Of a stretch of DNA of 64,000 nt, positions 1 through 9,532 are shown piece by piece. How positions within the stretch are numbered: the stretch's first letter is position 1; the number at the start of each line of letters is the position of its first letter. This DNA is from an uncultured Paracoccaceae bacterium (lineage in GTDB: Bacteria > Pseudomonadota > Alphaproteobacteria > Rhodobacterales > Rhodobacteraceae), in contig OY288154.1 in the NCBI GenBank assembly GCA_958439195.1, positions 1 through 64,000 of the forward strand, read 5' to 3'. Under the pieces are notes generated by a model. The model saw nothing but the letters and a program-made list of their open reading frames with translations, was not told where the DNA came from and did no database searches. The translations under genes were made by a program, and so were the position numbers.

Positions 1-160
1 GATGGTCGTCATTGCGGCGCTTGTCGGTGCCAATGGCCTGGGCGTGCCGGTGGTGCGCGCGCTGAACTCGGTCAACTCCGCGCTTGGCTTTGAATCCGGC
101 TTCATCATCGTGGTGGTGGCCATCCTGCTTGACCGTATGCTCCGGGTAACCCGCCAATGA
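1..160 (+). CDS. choW: Choline ABC transporter permease, C-terminal end (partial)
   Basis: Only the last 52 codons are inside the window; the open frame runs in from the left edge and ends at TGA 158-160. The visible peptide has the end of a permease core (ANGLGVPVVRALNSV) followed by a hydrophobic helix (FIIVVVAILLDRM) and a short basic tail, as in ProW/ChoW-type inner-membrane permeases. Its stop overlaps the start of the ATPase gene by ATGA, so the two are translationally coupled. Naming it choline rather than glycine-betaine specific is inference from the neighbour. Confidence 0.8.
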   Translation, partial: MVVIAALVGANGLGVPVVRALNSVNSALGFESGFIIVVVAILLDRMLRVTRQ

Positions 161-1212
161 CCGCCGCAAACAGCGCCCCCCGCAACGCCGTAGAATTCGA
201 CCGCGTCTCCATCGTGTTTGGCGATCATCCCGACCGCGCCCTTCCCCTGATGGACGCAGGCAAGACACGGGCCGAGGTGCAGCAGGCCTGTGGCCAAGTG
301 CTGGGCGTGCATGATTGCACCCTGTCGGTGGCCGAAGGCGAAATCCTTGTGCTCATGGGCCTGTCCGGCTCTGGCAAGTCCACCCTGTTGCGCGGGGTCA
401 ACGCGCTCAATCCCGTGGTGCGGGGTGAGGTGCGGGTCTGGGATGGCAACCGCATGGTCAGCGTCACCAAGGCCGATGCCACCACCCTGCGTGATCTGCG
501 CCTGTCCCGCATCGCCATGGTGTTTCAACAATTCGGCCTTCTCCCCTGGCGCACCGTGCGCGAAAACGTGGGCCTTGGCCTTGAACTCGCGGGCATTCCC
601 CCCGAAGGCCGCCGCGCAAAGGTCGATGAACAGCTCGCCCTCGTGAACCTCACCCAATGGGCCGATCGCAAGGTGGGCGAACTCTCTGGCGGCATGCAAC
701 AGCGCGTGGGCCTTGCCCGCGCCTTCGTGACACAAGCCCCGATCCTACTGATGGACGAACCCTTTTCCGCGCTGGATCCCCTGATCCGCGCGCGGCTTCA
801 AGACGAACTTCTTGATCTGCAAGCCAAACTGAAACGCACCATCGTCTTTGTCAGCCATGATCTGGACGAGGCGTTCAAGATCGGCAACCGCATCGCCCTG
901 ATGGAGGGCGGCCGCATCGTCCAATGCGGCACCGCGCGGGAAATCATCGCCAACCCGGTCAGCGATTATGTCGCCGACTTCGTGGCGCACATGAACCCGA
1001 TGGCCGTTCTGACCGCACGCGATGTGATGGAACATGGCACCTGCACCGGCCCCGCCGTCGATTGCGAATTGCCGGTCAAGTCGGTGATGACCATGCTCTC
1101 CGAAGGGGCCACCGAATTGCAGGTGACCGAGGGCGGCCATCCCATCGGCATGATCCGCGCCGCCTCGCTCATGGCGCGGCTGATCGACCCGCGTGGTCAG
1201 GGCCGCAGGTAA
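157..1212 (+). CDS. choV: Choline/betaine ABC transporter ATP-binding protein
   Basis: A 351-residue ABC ATPase that powers quaternary-amine uptake across the inner membrane. Walker A (GLSGSGKST) lies near residues 68-76, the signature LSGGMQQR near 176, and Walker B with ILLMDEPFSALDP near 196-207. The long N-terminal segment before Walker A and the C-terminal extension after residue 280, which resembles one degenerate CBS repeat, fit the ProV/ChoV/OpuAA family. The start overlaps the permease stop. The last 16 bases overlap the convergent DUF1036 gene. The choline assignment rests on family likeness; betaine or proline betaine cannot be excluded. Confidence 0.88.
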   Translation: MTAANSAPRNAVEFDRVSIVFGDHPDRALPLMDAGKTRAEVQQACGQVLGVHDCTLSVAEGEILVLMGLSGSGKSTLLRGVNALNPVVRGEVRVWDGNRMVSVTKADATTLRDLRLSRIAMVFQQFGLLPWRTVRENVGLGLELAGIPPEGRRAKVDEQLALVNLTQWADRKVGELSGGMQQRVGLARAFVTQAPILLMDEPFSALDPLIRARLQDELLDLQAKLKRTIVFVSHDLDEAFKIGNRIALMEGGRIVQCGTAREIIANPVSDYVADFVAHMNPMAVLTARDVMEHGTCTGPAVDCELPVKSVMTMLSEGATELQVTEGGHPIGMIRAASLMARLIDPRGQGRR

Positions 1213-2276
1213 ACCAGCGTATTGCCGCGCGGCAGATAGGACAGCTCCATCCGGTCCTCACCCACCGACAGCACCTCATAGCACATCAGGTCCGATGGAT
1301 CGCCGCCCATCATCTGCTGGCCCAAAAGCACCCCACCCTGTATCTCACCGCAGGTGTCGGACAGGGTCAGGACGGACACCCTCAGCACCTCATCCGCATA
1401 GGTATCGGTCCATTCCGACCCGACAATATCCACCCGGCTCTGCGGATCATCGGCACTGACCCAGGCACCCTGCATCGCCGCACGCGGACCGGCAAAGGCA
1501 TCCTCGCCCGGTTCAAGCGACGCAATCGCCGCCTCTACCGTGATGTCGCCGAAAAAGATCATATCGCCCGACACCACCAGCGCCGCGCCCGCCGGCAAAG
1601 CGGCCATCGCCGCCAGCGCCGCAGGGTTGCTCTGCCCGGTTGCATAGGCGATCCAGCGCGCACCCTCGGCATAAAAGGTGCAGCCATCGCCACCCTCTGT
1701 CGGCCCGCAACCCTGCATCACCGCGTTCACCACAAACGGCTCTCCCGACATCCCACGCTCAAAGCTGGGAATCGCGGCAGCGGCCATAAGCCCGGCCAAA
1801 TCCGGCGTCTGTGCCGAACCCTCCTCAGGCAAAGGCGCGGCGGCGGTGGCCATGTCCGCCTGCTTGGCGCCGGGGGCAGCGGCCTGGGCGGCAGTCAGGC
1901 GATAGGTAAAATCCGTGGCGTCCGGTCCCGTATCAATATGTGCAAAGGCCCGACTTTCCGCATCCATCGCAGCACAATCCCCATCCGCCCCGGTCAGGGT
2001 AAAGGCGTCTGGCATGGTGCAAAAGCTGTAGCCATCACCAGCAAAGCCCGCATCCCCGGACAGGCTGTAATAATAGTGCCGCTGCCGCAGATCACCGGCC
2101 TGCACCACCGTGCAGGCCCCCGGTTCAACGCCCCACCAGCCTTCGGTCGTCCAGACCCCATCCGCCGCATAGGCAATGGCGACCGAGGCACGGGCTGCCC
2201 CGTCATTGCACAGCGTCAGCCCCGCCTCTGCCTGCCCCGCAAGCAGGACCAGACAGCCAATCAAACCCACACGCAT
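1197..2276 (-). CDS. Exported DUF1036 domain protein
   Basis: A 359-residue protein of unknown function. I start it at ATG 2276, which has a GAGGG ribosome-binding site and opens a clear signal peptide (basic start, hydrophobic run, cleavage after GQAEA). The first 110 mature residues match the DUF1036 pattern: LTLCNDG near the N-terminus, several Trp and Tyr (WWGVEPGAC, HYYYSL) and paired Cys. The second half has more Cys residues, consistent with disulfides in the periplasm, but I recognise no domain there. It is convergent with and slightly overlaps choV, so the two probably share a termination region. Confidence 0.75.
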   Translation of the reverse strand: MRVGLIGCLVLLAGQAEAGLTLCNDGAARASVAIAYAADGVWTTEGWWGVEPGACTVVQAGDLRQRHYYYSLSGDAGFAGDGYSFCTMPDAFTLTGADGDCAAMDAESRAFAHIDTGPDATDFTYRLTAAQAAAPGAKQADMATAAAPLPEEGSAQTPDLAGLMAAAAIPSFERGMSGEPFVVNAVMQGCGPTEGGDGCTFYAEGARWIAYATGQSNPAALAAMAALPAGAALVVSGDMIFFGDITVEAAIASLEPGEDAFAGPRAAMQGAWVSADDPQSRVDIVGSEWTDTYADEVLRVSVLTLSDTCGEIQGGVLLGQQMMGGDPSDLMCYEVLSVGEDRMELSYLPRGNTLVYLRP

Positions 2277-2362
2277 AACACCCTCGATTCTGCCGCTGCC
2301 TTTACACAAGCCGGGCAGGTTCGGCCTTTCCCAGTGCCTTCCAAGGATAAGTATCGCCGCGA

Positions 2363-5014
2363 CTATTCGGCGGCGGCAGTTTTGGACGCCGACTTGGAAG
2401 CGGGCTTCTTTGCAGCAGGCTTTTTCACAGCAGCCTTCTTCACAGCAGGTTTCGCCGCCGCCTTGGGCTTTGCGGCAGTCTTGGGCTTGGCGGCAGTCTT
2501 GGGCTTTGCGGCAGTCTTGGGTTTGGCCGCCTTCTTCCCGCCCGCCTTGCCCGCCTTTTCCACGATCAATGCCAGCGCCTCATCCAAGGTCACCGATTCA
2601 GGGTCCAACTCCTTGGGCAGGGTCGCATTCACCTTGGCCCATTTCACATAAGGCCCATATTTACCCGGCATCACCTGCACATCCCCGCCATCGGGATGCA
2701 CACCCAGCACGCGCAGCGGCGTGGCAGGCGAAGATGCCCCCCGCCCCCGCGTCGCCTTTTGCGCCAGAACCTCCACCGCACGGTTCATCCCGATGGTGAA
2801 AACTTCCTCCACATCCGGGATATTCGCATAGACCGGCCCATGTTTCACATAAGGCCCGAACCGCCCGATGGCCGCCTCGACCATCTGCCCATCCGCAGGA
2901 TGCGGCCCGATCTGGCGCGGCAGGCTCAGCAGCTGAATCGCCCGCTCCAAAGTCATGCTTTCCGGCGACCATCCCTTGGGCAGGCTGGCGCGCGGCGGCT
3001 TTGGTGCCTCTGCCGTCGCCTCGCCCTTCTGCACATAAGGCCCGAACCGCCCGGTGCGCATACTGATCGGCTGACCATCGGCATCCTGCCCCAACACCGT
3101 GCCATCTGCCGACAGCGCGCCGCCCTCTTCGCCGCCGCCGATGGGGCGGGTATACCGACAGTCCGGGTAATTCCCACAGCCGATGAACGCCCCACCCGAC
3201 CGCGCCGTCTTCAGGTTCAACCGCCCCGTGCCACAGACCGGGCAAACCCGTGGGTCACTGCCATCCGCTCGCGCAGGATAAAGATGCGGCGCAAGGAATT
3301 CGTCAATCTTTTCCAAAACTTCGCTGATGCGCAAATCGGCGGTTTCGGCAATCGCGGCGCTGAAATCGCGCCAGAACCGCGACAGCACTTCCTTGTAGTC
3401 CCGCTCCCCGGCCGACACGTCGTCCAACTGGCCTTCCAGATCGGCGGTGAAATCGAAATCCACATAACGACGGAAATAATTGGTCAGGAACGCCGTCACC
3501 AACCGCCCCTTATCTTCGGGGATCAGGCGGTTCTTGTCCTTGCGCACATATTCGCGGTCCTGGATCGTGCCGATGATGCTGGCATAGGTCGATGGCCGCC
3601 CGATCCCCAGCTCCTCCATCCGTTTCACCAGCGTCGCTTCAGTGAATCGCGGCGGCGGCTGGGTGAAATGCTGGTCCGGGCTGACGGCGCGTTTTTCCAC
3701 CGCCTCGCCCTGCATCACCTGCGGCAGACGGCCCTCATCTTCGCCGTCGTCATCGCGCCCTTCGTCATAAACCGCAAGAAAGCCGTCAAACAGCACGACC
3801 TGCCCATTGGCGCGCAACACCACCTGCCCATCGGCGCTGGCCACATCCACCGCCGTCCGCTCCAGCCGCGCCGCCGACATCTGGCTGGCAATGGTGCGCT
3901 TCCAGATCAGCTCATACAGCTTTTTCTGATCCGCCTCGACAAGGCGCAGCTTTTCCGGCCCCGCCGCCATATCGGTGGGGCGGATGCATTCATGCGCTTC
4001 CTGCGCATTCTTGGCCTTGTTCTTGTACATGCGCGGGCTGTCCGGCACATAGGTCGGCCCGAACCGCCGCTTGATCTCATCCCGCGCGGCCATCACCGCC
4101 TCGGGGGCCATGTCGATGCCGTCGGTCCGCATATAGGTGATATGCCCCGCCTCATACAGCCGCTGCGCCGCGCTCATCGTGGCCTTGGCACCCATGCCGT
4201 ATTTCCGGCTGGCTTCCTGCTGCAAGGTAGATGTCATGAACGGCGGCCAAGGGTTGCGCGTGGCGGGCTTCGCCTCTACCGACTGCACCGCCAATGTTCG
4301 GGAAGTGACAGCCTGCACCGCCAATTCCGCAGCCTCAGCCGTCGGAATATCGAATTTTGACAGTTTCTTGCCGCCCAGAATGGAAAGCTGCGCCTCAAAC
4401 TCCTGCCCGCGTGGCGTGACCAGCACCGCTTTCACAGTCCAGTATTCCTGCGCGCGGAACGCCTCGATCTCCATCTCGCGCTCAACGATCAATCGCAGGC
4501 AAACCGATTGCACCCGCCCCGCCGATTTCGCCCCCGGCAGCTTGCGCCACAGCACGGGCGACAGGGTAAACCCTACAAGGTAATCCAACGCCCGCCGCGC
4601 CAGATAGGCATCCACCAGCGCCTCATCCACCTGGCGCGGTTCCTTCATCGCCTTGGTGACGGCATCTTTCGTAATCGCGTTGAACGTCACGCGCGAGACG
4701 GTCTTTCCCTTCTTGATCGACGAAGCAAGCGCCTCTTGCAAATGCCAGGAAATCGCCTCGCCCTCGCGGTCAGGGTCGGTGGCCAGGATCAGGATGTCAT
4801 CGGTTTTCAATGCCTCGGCAATCGCGCGGACATGCTTCTTCGACTCGGCGGCAACTTCCCATTCCATGCGGAAATCCTGCTCTGGATCGACAGATCCATC
4901 CTTTGCAGGCAGGTCGCGCACATGGCCATAGGATGCCAAAACCGTGTAATCAGACCCCAGATATTTGTTGATCGTCTTGGCCTTCGCCGGGCTTTCCACA
5001 ACGACAACAGCCAT
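2363..5014 (-). CDS. topA: DNA topoisomerase I
   Basis: A type IA topoisomerase that relaxes negative supercoils. Start ATG 5014 (MAVVVVESPAKAKTI) has a GAAGGA site 8 bp upstream and is preferred over an in-frame ATG 24 bp further up. The TOPRIM domain carries the acidic DPDREGEA motif near residues 80-87; the catalytic Tyr is in YMRTDG near residue 294. After residue about 590 there is one four-Cys zinc finger (CPVCG...CGNYPDC), then three repeats of the GRFGPYVKHG type seen in topoisomerase C-terminal modules. The last 50 residues are a Lys/Ala/Pro histone-H1-like tail. At 883 residues it is of usual alphaproteobacterial size. Confidence 0.97.
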   Translation of the reverse strand: MAVVVVESPAKAKTINKYLGSDYTVLASYGHVRDLPAKDGSVDPEQDFRMEWEVAAESKKHVRAIAEALKTDDILILATDPDREGEAISWHLQEALASSIKKGKTVSRVTFNAITKDAVTKAMKEPRQVDEALVDAYLARRALDYLVGFTLSPVLWRKLPGAKSAGRVQSVCLRLIVEREMEIEAFRAQEYWTVKAVLVTPRGQEFEAQLSILGGKKLSKFDIPTAEAAELAVQAVTSRTLAVQSVEAKPATRNPWPPFMTSTLQQEASRKYGMGAKATMSAAQRLYEAGHITYMRTDGIDMAPEAVMAARDEIKRRFGPTYVPDSPRMYKNKAKNAQEAHECIRPTDMAAGPEKLRLVEADQKKLYELIWKRTIASQMSAARLERTAVDVASADGQVVLRANGQVVLFDGFLAVYDEGRDDDGEDEGRLPQVMQGEAVEKRAVSPDQHFTQPPPRFTEATLVKRMEELGIGRPSTYASIIGTIQDREYVRKDKNRLIPEDKGRLVTAFLTNYFRRYVDFDFTADLEGQLDDVSAGERDYKEVLSRFWRDFSAAIAETADLRISEVLEKIDEFLAPHLYPARADGSDPRVCPVCGTGRLNLKTARSGGAFIGCGNYPDCRYTRPIGGGEEGGALSADGTVLGQDADGQPISMRTGRFGPYVQKGEATAEAPKPPRASLPKGWSPESMTLERAIQLLSLPRQIGPHPADGQMVEAAIGRFGPYVKHGPVYANIPDVEEVFTIGMNRAVEVLAQKATRGRGASSPATPLRVLGVHPDGGDVQVMPGKYGPYVKWAKVNATLPKELDPESVTLDEALALIVEKAGKAGGKKAAKPKTAAKPKTAAKPKTAAKPKAAAKPAVKKAAVKKPAAKKPASKSASKTAAAE
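2465..2536. repeat. 18-bp tandem repeat encoding the basic TopA tail
   Basis: Four consecutive 18-bp units at 2465, 2483, 2501 and 2519 (first unit GGGCTTTGCGGCAGTCTT on the plus strand) encode six-residue steps of the AAKPKT type at the TopA C-terminus. The first three units differ by only one or two bases, so copy number probably varies between strains. Confidence 0.9.
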
Positions 5015-5424
5015 AAAAAATTCCTTCATCCGGCCCAAATCAACAGCCCGGCACCATGTGGGCGAACCCCGCCGCTTGTCAATGCAGCCAGATCATTGTC
5101 GGGAAACGGCAGCCACCGCCGCTATGGCGGCCCAATGCCCCCACGCCCCCGCGCCGAAAGCGGCGTGTCCCAGAACAGCACGCGGCACCAAAGGACCGAT
5201 GTCACAAACAGCACCCCACCGGACAGGTTTCTGTTTGCGACAAAAGCACCGCCAGAACGCGCCTCCCGGAATTACGCCCCGGAAAGCGGTCAGCACCAAC
5301 GCCCCTGATGGCGCCTTCTCTCCCAGAAAAGCCACTGCAGAACGGCCAATTCCAGAAGAACCTACCCCAAGTTACCGTTCCCACAGATACCCTACCCATA
5401 CCTGGCACGACACCTGTCAGACCC
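5015..5424. other. Gap upstream of topA with no recognised gene
   Basis: Open frames exist on both strands but none shows a recognisable domain, a good ribosome-binding site or codon use like the neighbours. The topA ribosome-binding site (minus-strand GAAGGA) lies at 5022-5027. The topA promoter is expected here but no clear -35/-10 pair was found. Confidence 0.5.
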
Positions 5425-5800
5425 ATCCAAATCCCGCATCCTCAAAAAACGACTGGCCCCAAAGACGCCCGCCCAAAAGTTGATTGCCCGAAATCTGACT
5501 ATCCCAAAGCTGTTTGCCGAAAAACCAGCCAACCAAAATCCCGGTTTTCCTTGACCAGCCCCAACCGAAGTCGGACCCAGCCGAATTTAGCCCCACCCCA
5601 AGTCGGAACCACCCGAATTTGGCCCAACCAACAGCCCGCGCGGCCGAACGTCGGACCAACCCGCAGCCGGACCTAAACATAGCCGGACCAAAACATAGCC
5701 CGTGCCACCCATCGTCCGTGCGGCCCATAGCCGGCCACCCAAGAAATCCGTCAACCAAAAGCCGTCCGCCAAAAAGGGTTTACCAAACACGGCCCTTCCC
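5425..5800. repeat. Degenerate 15-16 bp tandem repeat tract between dprA and topA
   Basis: About 23 degenerate units can be laid end to end. From about 5575 to 5785 the step is 16 bp, for example TCGGACCAACCCGCAG, CCGGACCTAAACATAG and CCGGACCAAAACATAG at 5651-5698. From about 5465 to 5575 it is 15 bp, for example TGATTGCCCGAAATC and TGACTATCCCAAAGC. A 32-bp double unit at 5561-5592 recurs at 5593-5624 with 27 of 32 matches. Units are C/A-rich on the plus strand. The 16-bp step argues against a coding repeat; the 15-bp part read on the minus strand gives pentapeptide-repeat-like peptides. Confidence 0.75.
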
Positions 5801-5905
5801 GGCAGCCTGCCGCTTGAAGCCGGGGCCAACGAATTTCCCAACCAAGAAACCCTTTTGCCAATGTCGCCTGTTCAATACACGGCCAGTCAGCCACAGGCCG
5901 GGCAT

Positions 5906-7141
5906 CTAGCAGCGCGACAGCAACCCGCCCGCCTGCCGCAACACCCGCCCTTCCATTTCAAGCGCCACCAGTTCCCGCGACACCATCTCTGTCGGCAAAT
6001 CAAGATCGCGAATCAGTTGATCCTCGGCCACTGCGCTTGGCCCGAGGCGGTTCAGGATCATTCCATGCAGCGCCGCAATCTCAACCAGGGGCCGGGCCGC
6101 CGGGACAGGGCCGGGCAGCGACCCGTGCGTCATGGCCAAACGACCCTCACCTTCGCGGGCCGTGTCTTGCACCGACTCCTGCGTCTTCCGCCGGTCAAGG
6201 TCCGGCACCTCATCCGCCATCGCCTTGTCACGAAAGTCCAAGACAGGCTGCTCCGCAGGCCAAGCGCCGACAGTATCCCTGCCGCCTTGCCCGATCACCT
6301 CCAGCACATCCTCTGCCCCGCGCACCAGCACCGCGCCATCGCGGATCAACATGTTGCACCCCGCCGCCCGCGCATCAAAAGGATGCCCCGGCACGGCCAG
6401 TACCTCGCGCCCCAGATCCAGCGCATCCCGCGCAGTAATCAAACTGCCCGATCGCGCCGCCGCCTCAACCACCACAACGGCACGTGCCATTCCGGCGATG
6501 ATTCGGTTGCGCAGCGGGAAATGCCGCGCCTGCGGCTGCAAACCCATCGGCTGTTCCGAAATCACACAGCCCACTTCGGCAATGCGCGCGGCCAATACAG
6601 CGTTTTCTTCGGGATAGACCACGTCCACCCCGCCCGCCATCACCGCCACTGTCCCCGCAGCCATCGCGGCCCCGTGCGCTTCGGTATCGATCCCGCGCGC
6701 CAGACCCGACACCACAACATAGCCCGCCTCGCCCAATGCCGCCGACAGGCGGCGCGCCATCCGCACGCCCAGCGAAGATGCGTTCCGCGCTCCCACAAGC
6801 GCCACCATCGGCCGTGCCAGCAGCGCAACATCGCCCCGCGCCCAAAGAATAGGCGGCGCATCCGGCATCTCTTCCAGCCCCGCCGGATAGTCTGGCCCGC
6901 CGTGGATCAACATCCGCGCCCCGGCCAACCGCGCCTGTGCCATCTCATGGCGCGCCACTTCCACAGGGCAGGCTGCATAACCCTCAACCCCCGCCGCCCG
7001 TGCCACTTCGGGCAACGCGGCCAACGCCGCCCTGACCGACCCATGCTCTGCAACCAGCCGGTGATAGGTCACCGCCCCCACGCGCCGCGACCGGATCAGC
7101 CGCAGCCGATCCACTGGATCATCCTGTTGAAAATCACGCAT
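5906..7141 (-). CDS. dprA: DNA-processing protein DprA
   Basis: A 411-residue member of the DprA/Smf family, which binds incoming single-stranded DNA and loads RecA in natural transformation. After an N-terminal helical region, a Rossmann-like fold begins at VALVGARN near residue 113, followed by GLARGIDTEAHGAA near 146, RNRIIAGMA, and the SGSLITARDALDLGREV and GHPFDARAAGCN motifs. The final 60 residues resemble the winged-helix DprA C-terminus. ATG 7141 has an AGAAGG site. It lies on the same strand as topA but about 890 bp away, across the repeat tract. No other competence genes are in the window. Confidence 0.95.
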   Translation of the reverse strand: MRDFQQDDPVDRLRLIRSRRVGAVTYHRLVAEHGSVRAALAALPEVARAAGVEGYAACPVEVARHEMAQARLAGARMLIHGGPDYPAGLEEMPDAPPILWARGDVALLARPMVALVGARNASSLGVRMARRLSAALGEAGYVVVSGLARGIDTEAHGAAMAAGTVAVMAGGVDVVYPEENAVLAARIAEVGCVISEQPMGLQPQARHFPLRNRIIAGMARAVVVVEAAARSGSLITARDALDLGREVLAVPGHPFDARAAGCNMLIRDGAVLVRGAEDVLEVIGQGGRDTVGAWPAEQPVLDFRDKAMADEVPDLDRRKTQESVQDTAREGEGRLAMTHGSLPGPVPAARPLVEIAALHGMILNRLGPSAVAEDQLIRDLDLPTEMVSRELVALEMEGRVLRQAGGLLSRC

Positions 7142-7368
7142 CTGGCCACCTTCTGCCGCCTCTCCCCGCAGCTTGACCCCGATTCCTTAAGGTCCGGTGA
7201 ATCACAGCCCGGCAAATCACGGCCATCCGATCCCGCCGCGCATTCCCTGCAAAACACGGCGCATTCCGCCCGACCTGCGTCGCCTTCGTCATTGAAGCCC
7301 GCGCAAAAGTTTGATCAAATACCGTTAAAATCAGGTCCGTGCCGGACCCCGCAGGATGGAGCCCAATC

Positions 7369-8646
7369 ATGCAGAACGCCGAAGTCGCCCGTCGCCGGGA
7401 CGAAGCTATTTCCCGCGGTGTCGGGATGATGACACAGATCTATGCCGATCGCGCCCTGAACTCGGAAATCTGGGATATCGAAGGCAACCGCTACATCGAC
7501 TTTGCTGCCGGTATCGCCGTGGTCAACACCGGCCATTGCCACCCAAAGGTGATGGCCGCCGTCACCGAACAGATGTCGCGCTTCACCCATACCTGCCATC
7601 AGGTTCTGCCCTATGAAAACTACATCCGTCTGGCCGAACGGCTGAACGCGGCCGTTCCGGGCGATTTCCAGAAAAAGACGATCTTCGTCACCACCGGGGC
7701 CGAGGCCTGCGAAAACGCCATCAAGATCGCCCGCATCGCCACCGGGCGGAACGCCGTCATCGCCTTTGGCGGCGGATTCCACGGCCGCACCTTCATGGGC
7801 ATGTCACTGACCGGCAAGGTCGAACCCTACAAAAAGGGTTTCGGCGCCATGATGCCCGATGTGTTCCACGTGCCTTTCCCGATGGGCCCGCATGGCATCT
7901 CTACCGCTGATTCGATGAAAGGCATCGAAAAGCTGTTCAAGGCCGATCTCGACCCGGCCCGCGTCGCCGCCATCATCTTTGAACCCGTCCAAGGCGAAGG
8001 TGGCTTCTACGAAGCCCCGACCGACCTGATCCGCGCCCTCCGCGCGCTGTGCGACAAGCACGGCATCGTCATGATCGCGGATGAGGTGCAGACCGGTTTC
8101 GCCCGCACCGGGAACCTCTTTGCCATGCAGATGCACGGCGTTGCGGCGGACCTGACGACAATGGCCAAGGGCCTGGCCGGCGGTTTGCCGCTGGCCGCCG
8201 TCACGGGCCGTGCCGACCTGATGGATGCCGCAAACCCCGGCGGTCTTGGCGGCACCTATGCCGGCAACCCGCTGGGCATCGCCGCCTCTCATGCCGTGCT
8301 GGATGTGATCGAAGAGGAACAGCTTTGCGCCCGCGCCAATGAACTCGGCTCGCGGCTCAAGCAGCGGCTGGAACAGATCCGCTCCACCACCCCGGAAATC
8401 TCGGACATCCGTGGCCCCGGCTTTATGGTCGCCGTGGAATTCGCCAACCCGTCGACCAAGGAACCCGATGCCGGCTTCACCGGTCGCGTCCGGACCGAGG
8501 CGTTGAAGCGCGGGCTGATCCTGCTCACCTGCGGCGTCTACGGCAACGTGGTGCGCTTCCTCGCCCCGATCACCATCCCCGACGCCCATTTCGCCGAGGC
8601 GATGGATATTCTTGAAGAATCGGTCGCCGCCGCCCGGCAGGTCTGA
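7369..8646 (+). CDS. gabT: 4-aminobutyrate--2-oxoglutarate transaminase
   Basis: A 425-residue class III aminotransferase that converts GABA and 2-oxoglutarate to succinate semialdehyde and glutamate. Start ATG 7369 (MQNAEVARRR) is chosen over an in-frame ATG 30 bp upstream because an AGGATGGAG site lies at the right distance. The cofactor region GAEACENAIKIAR, the acidic ADEVQTGFARTG near residues 237-248 and the Schiff-base Lys in TTMAKGLAGGLP near residue 267 are all present. No gabD follows; the next genes are biotin transport, separated by a terminator, so gabT is probably monocistronic. Related omega-amino acid substrates are possible. Confidence 0.93.
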   Translation: MQNAEVARRRDEAISRGVGMMTQIYADRALNSEIWDIEGNRYIDFAAGIAVVNTGHCHPKVMAAVTEQMSRFTHTCHQVLPYENYIRLAERLNAAVPGDFQKKTIFVTTGAEACENAIKIARIATGRNAVIAFGGGFHGRTFMGMSLTGKVEPYKKGFGAMMPDVFHVPFPMGPHGISTADSMKGIEKLFKADLDPARVAAIIFEPVQGEGGFYEAPTDLIRALRALCDKHGIVMIADEVQTGFARTGNLFAMQMHGVAADLTTMAKGLAGGLPLAAVTGRADLMDAANPGGLGGTYAGNPLGIAASHAVLDVIEEEQLCARANELGSRLKQRLEQIRSTTPEISDIRGPGFMVAVEFANPSTKEPDAGFTGRVRTEALKRGLILLTCGVYGNVVRFLAPITIPDAHFAEAMDILEESVAAARQV

Positions 8647-8743
8647 TCGCGCGCACCAATCGCGGACCGGGGGCCATCGGTTCTTGAACCGGCGGCTCAC
8701 ACCAAAGCAGTCTTGCCAAGGTGAAATCAAAGACGTTGAAAAT

Positions 8744-8773
8744 CGGGGGCCGTTCCAACTGGAATGGTCCCCG
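8744..8773 (+). terminator. Hairpin downstream of gabT
   Basis: A 13-bp stem with two G-U pairs and an AACT loop (arms 8744-8756 and 8761-8773). Only a weak T-rich stretch follows (TCATTCC), so termination may be partial or Rho-assisted. It separates gabT from bioM. Confidence 0.55.
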
Positions 8774-8794
8774 TCATTCCGTTAAGCCACGGGC

Positions 8795-9532
8795 ATGAAT
8801 GAACGCCCCGCCCCGTCCGGCTTCCGGTTGTCCGGCGTCTCGGTCCAACTGGCCGGGCGGATGGTTTTGTCCAACCTGACCCTTACCCTGACAGAGCGGC
8901 GCATCGGCATCCTCGGCCGCAACGGATCGGGCAAGACCACGCTTCTGCGCCTGTTGGCAGGGCTTGTCGCGCCCAGCACCGGCACCATCACACTCGACGG
9001 CCTAGATCCGACCCGCGACCGCAAGGCCATTCTGGCCCGCCTTGGCATCCTGTTCCAGAACCCCGATCACCAGATCCTGTTTCCCACCGTGGAAGAAGAA
9101 CTTGCCTTCGGCCTGCGCCAGCAAGGCCGCACCGATGCACAGGCCCGCGCCGCCGCCCATGCCCTGCTGGCCGCTCAGGGCCGGGCGCATTGGGCCACCG
9201 CCTCTACCGCCACACTCAGCCAGGGGCAGCGGCACTGGCTCTGCCTGCAAGCCGTGCTGCTGATGGCACCGCAGACCATCTTGCTGGACGAACCCTTCGC
9301 CGGACTGGACCTGCCAACCCAGACCCGCCTGTCGCGCCATCTTGATGACCTGCCGCAGCGCCTGATCACCGTCACCCATGACCCTGACACATTGTCCGCA
9401 GCCGACCGCATCCTGTGGCTAGAGGCAGGGCAGATCGTTCAGGACGGCCCCCCTGTCACCGTGCTGCCCGCCTTTACCGCCGCGATGGCCCGGCTTGGGG
9501 CCGAAGATGCCGACACCGCCCTGCCAGACTGA
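8795..9532 (+). CDS. bioM: Biotin ECF transporter ATP-binding protein BioM
   Basis: A 245-residue ABC ATPase of the energy-coupling-factor type that drives BioY-mediated biotin uptake. Walker A is GRNGSGKTT near residues 41-49, the signature is LSQGQRHWL near 141, and Walker B is TILLDEPFAGLD near 161-172. NPDHQILFPTVEEELAFG after the Q-loop is typical of CbiO/BioM/EcfA proteins. bioN and bioY follow on the same strand, the M-N-Y order of Rhodobacter. No BioR-like TTATCTATAA palindrome was seen upstream. The stop codon lies inside a 15-bp tandem repeat. Confidence 0.93.
   Translation: MNERPAPSGFRLSGVSVQLAGRMVLSNLTLTLTERRIGILGRNGSGKTTLLRLLAGLVAPSTGTITLDGLDPTRDRKAILARLGILFQNPDHQILFPTVEEELAFGLRQQGRTDAQARAAAHALLAAQGRAHWATASTATLSQGQRHWLCLQAVLLMAPQTILLDEPFAGLDLPTQTRLSRHLDDLPQRLITVTHDPDTLSAADRILWLEAGQIVQDGPPVTVLPAFTAAMARLGAEDADTALPD

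Noticed and set aside
2696..4360. A 554-codon plus-strand frame opposite topA
   Set aside because: Antisense shadow; Arg/His/Pro-rich composition and no start signals.
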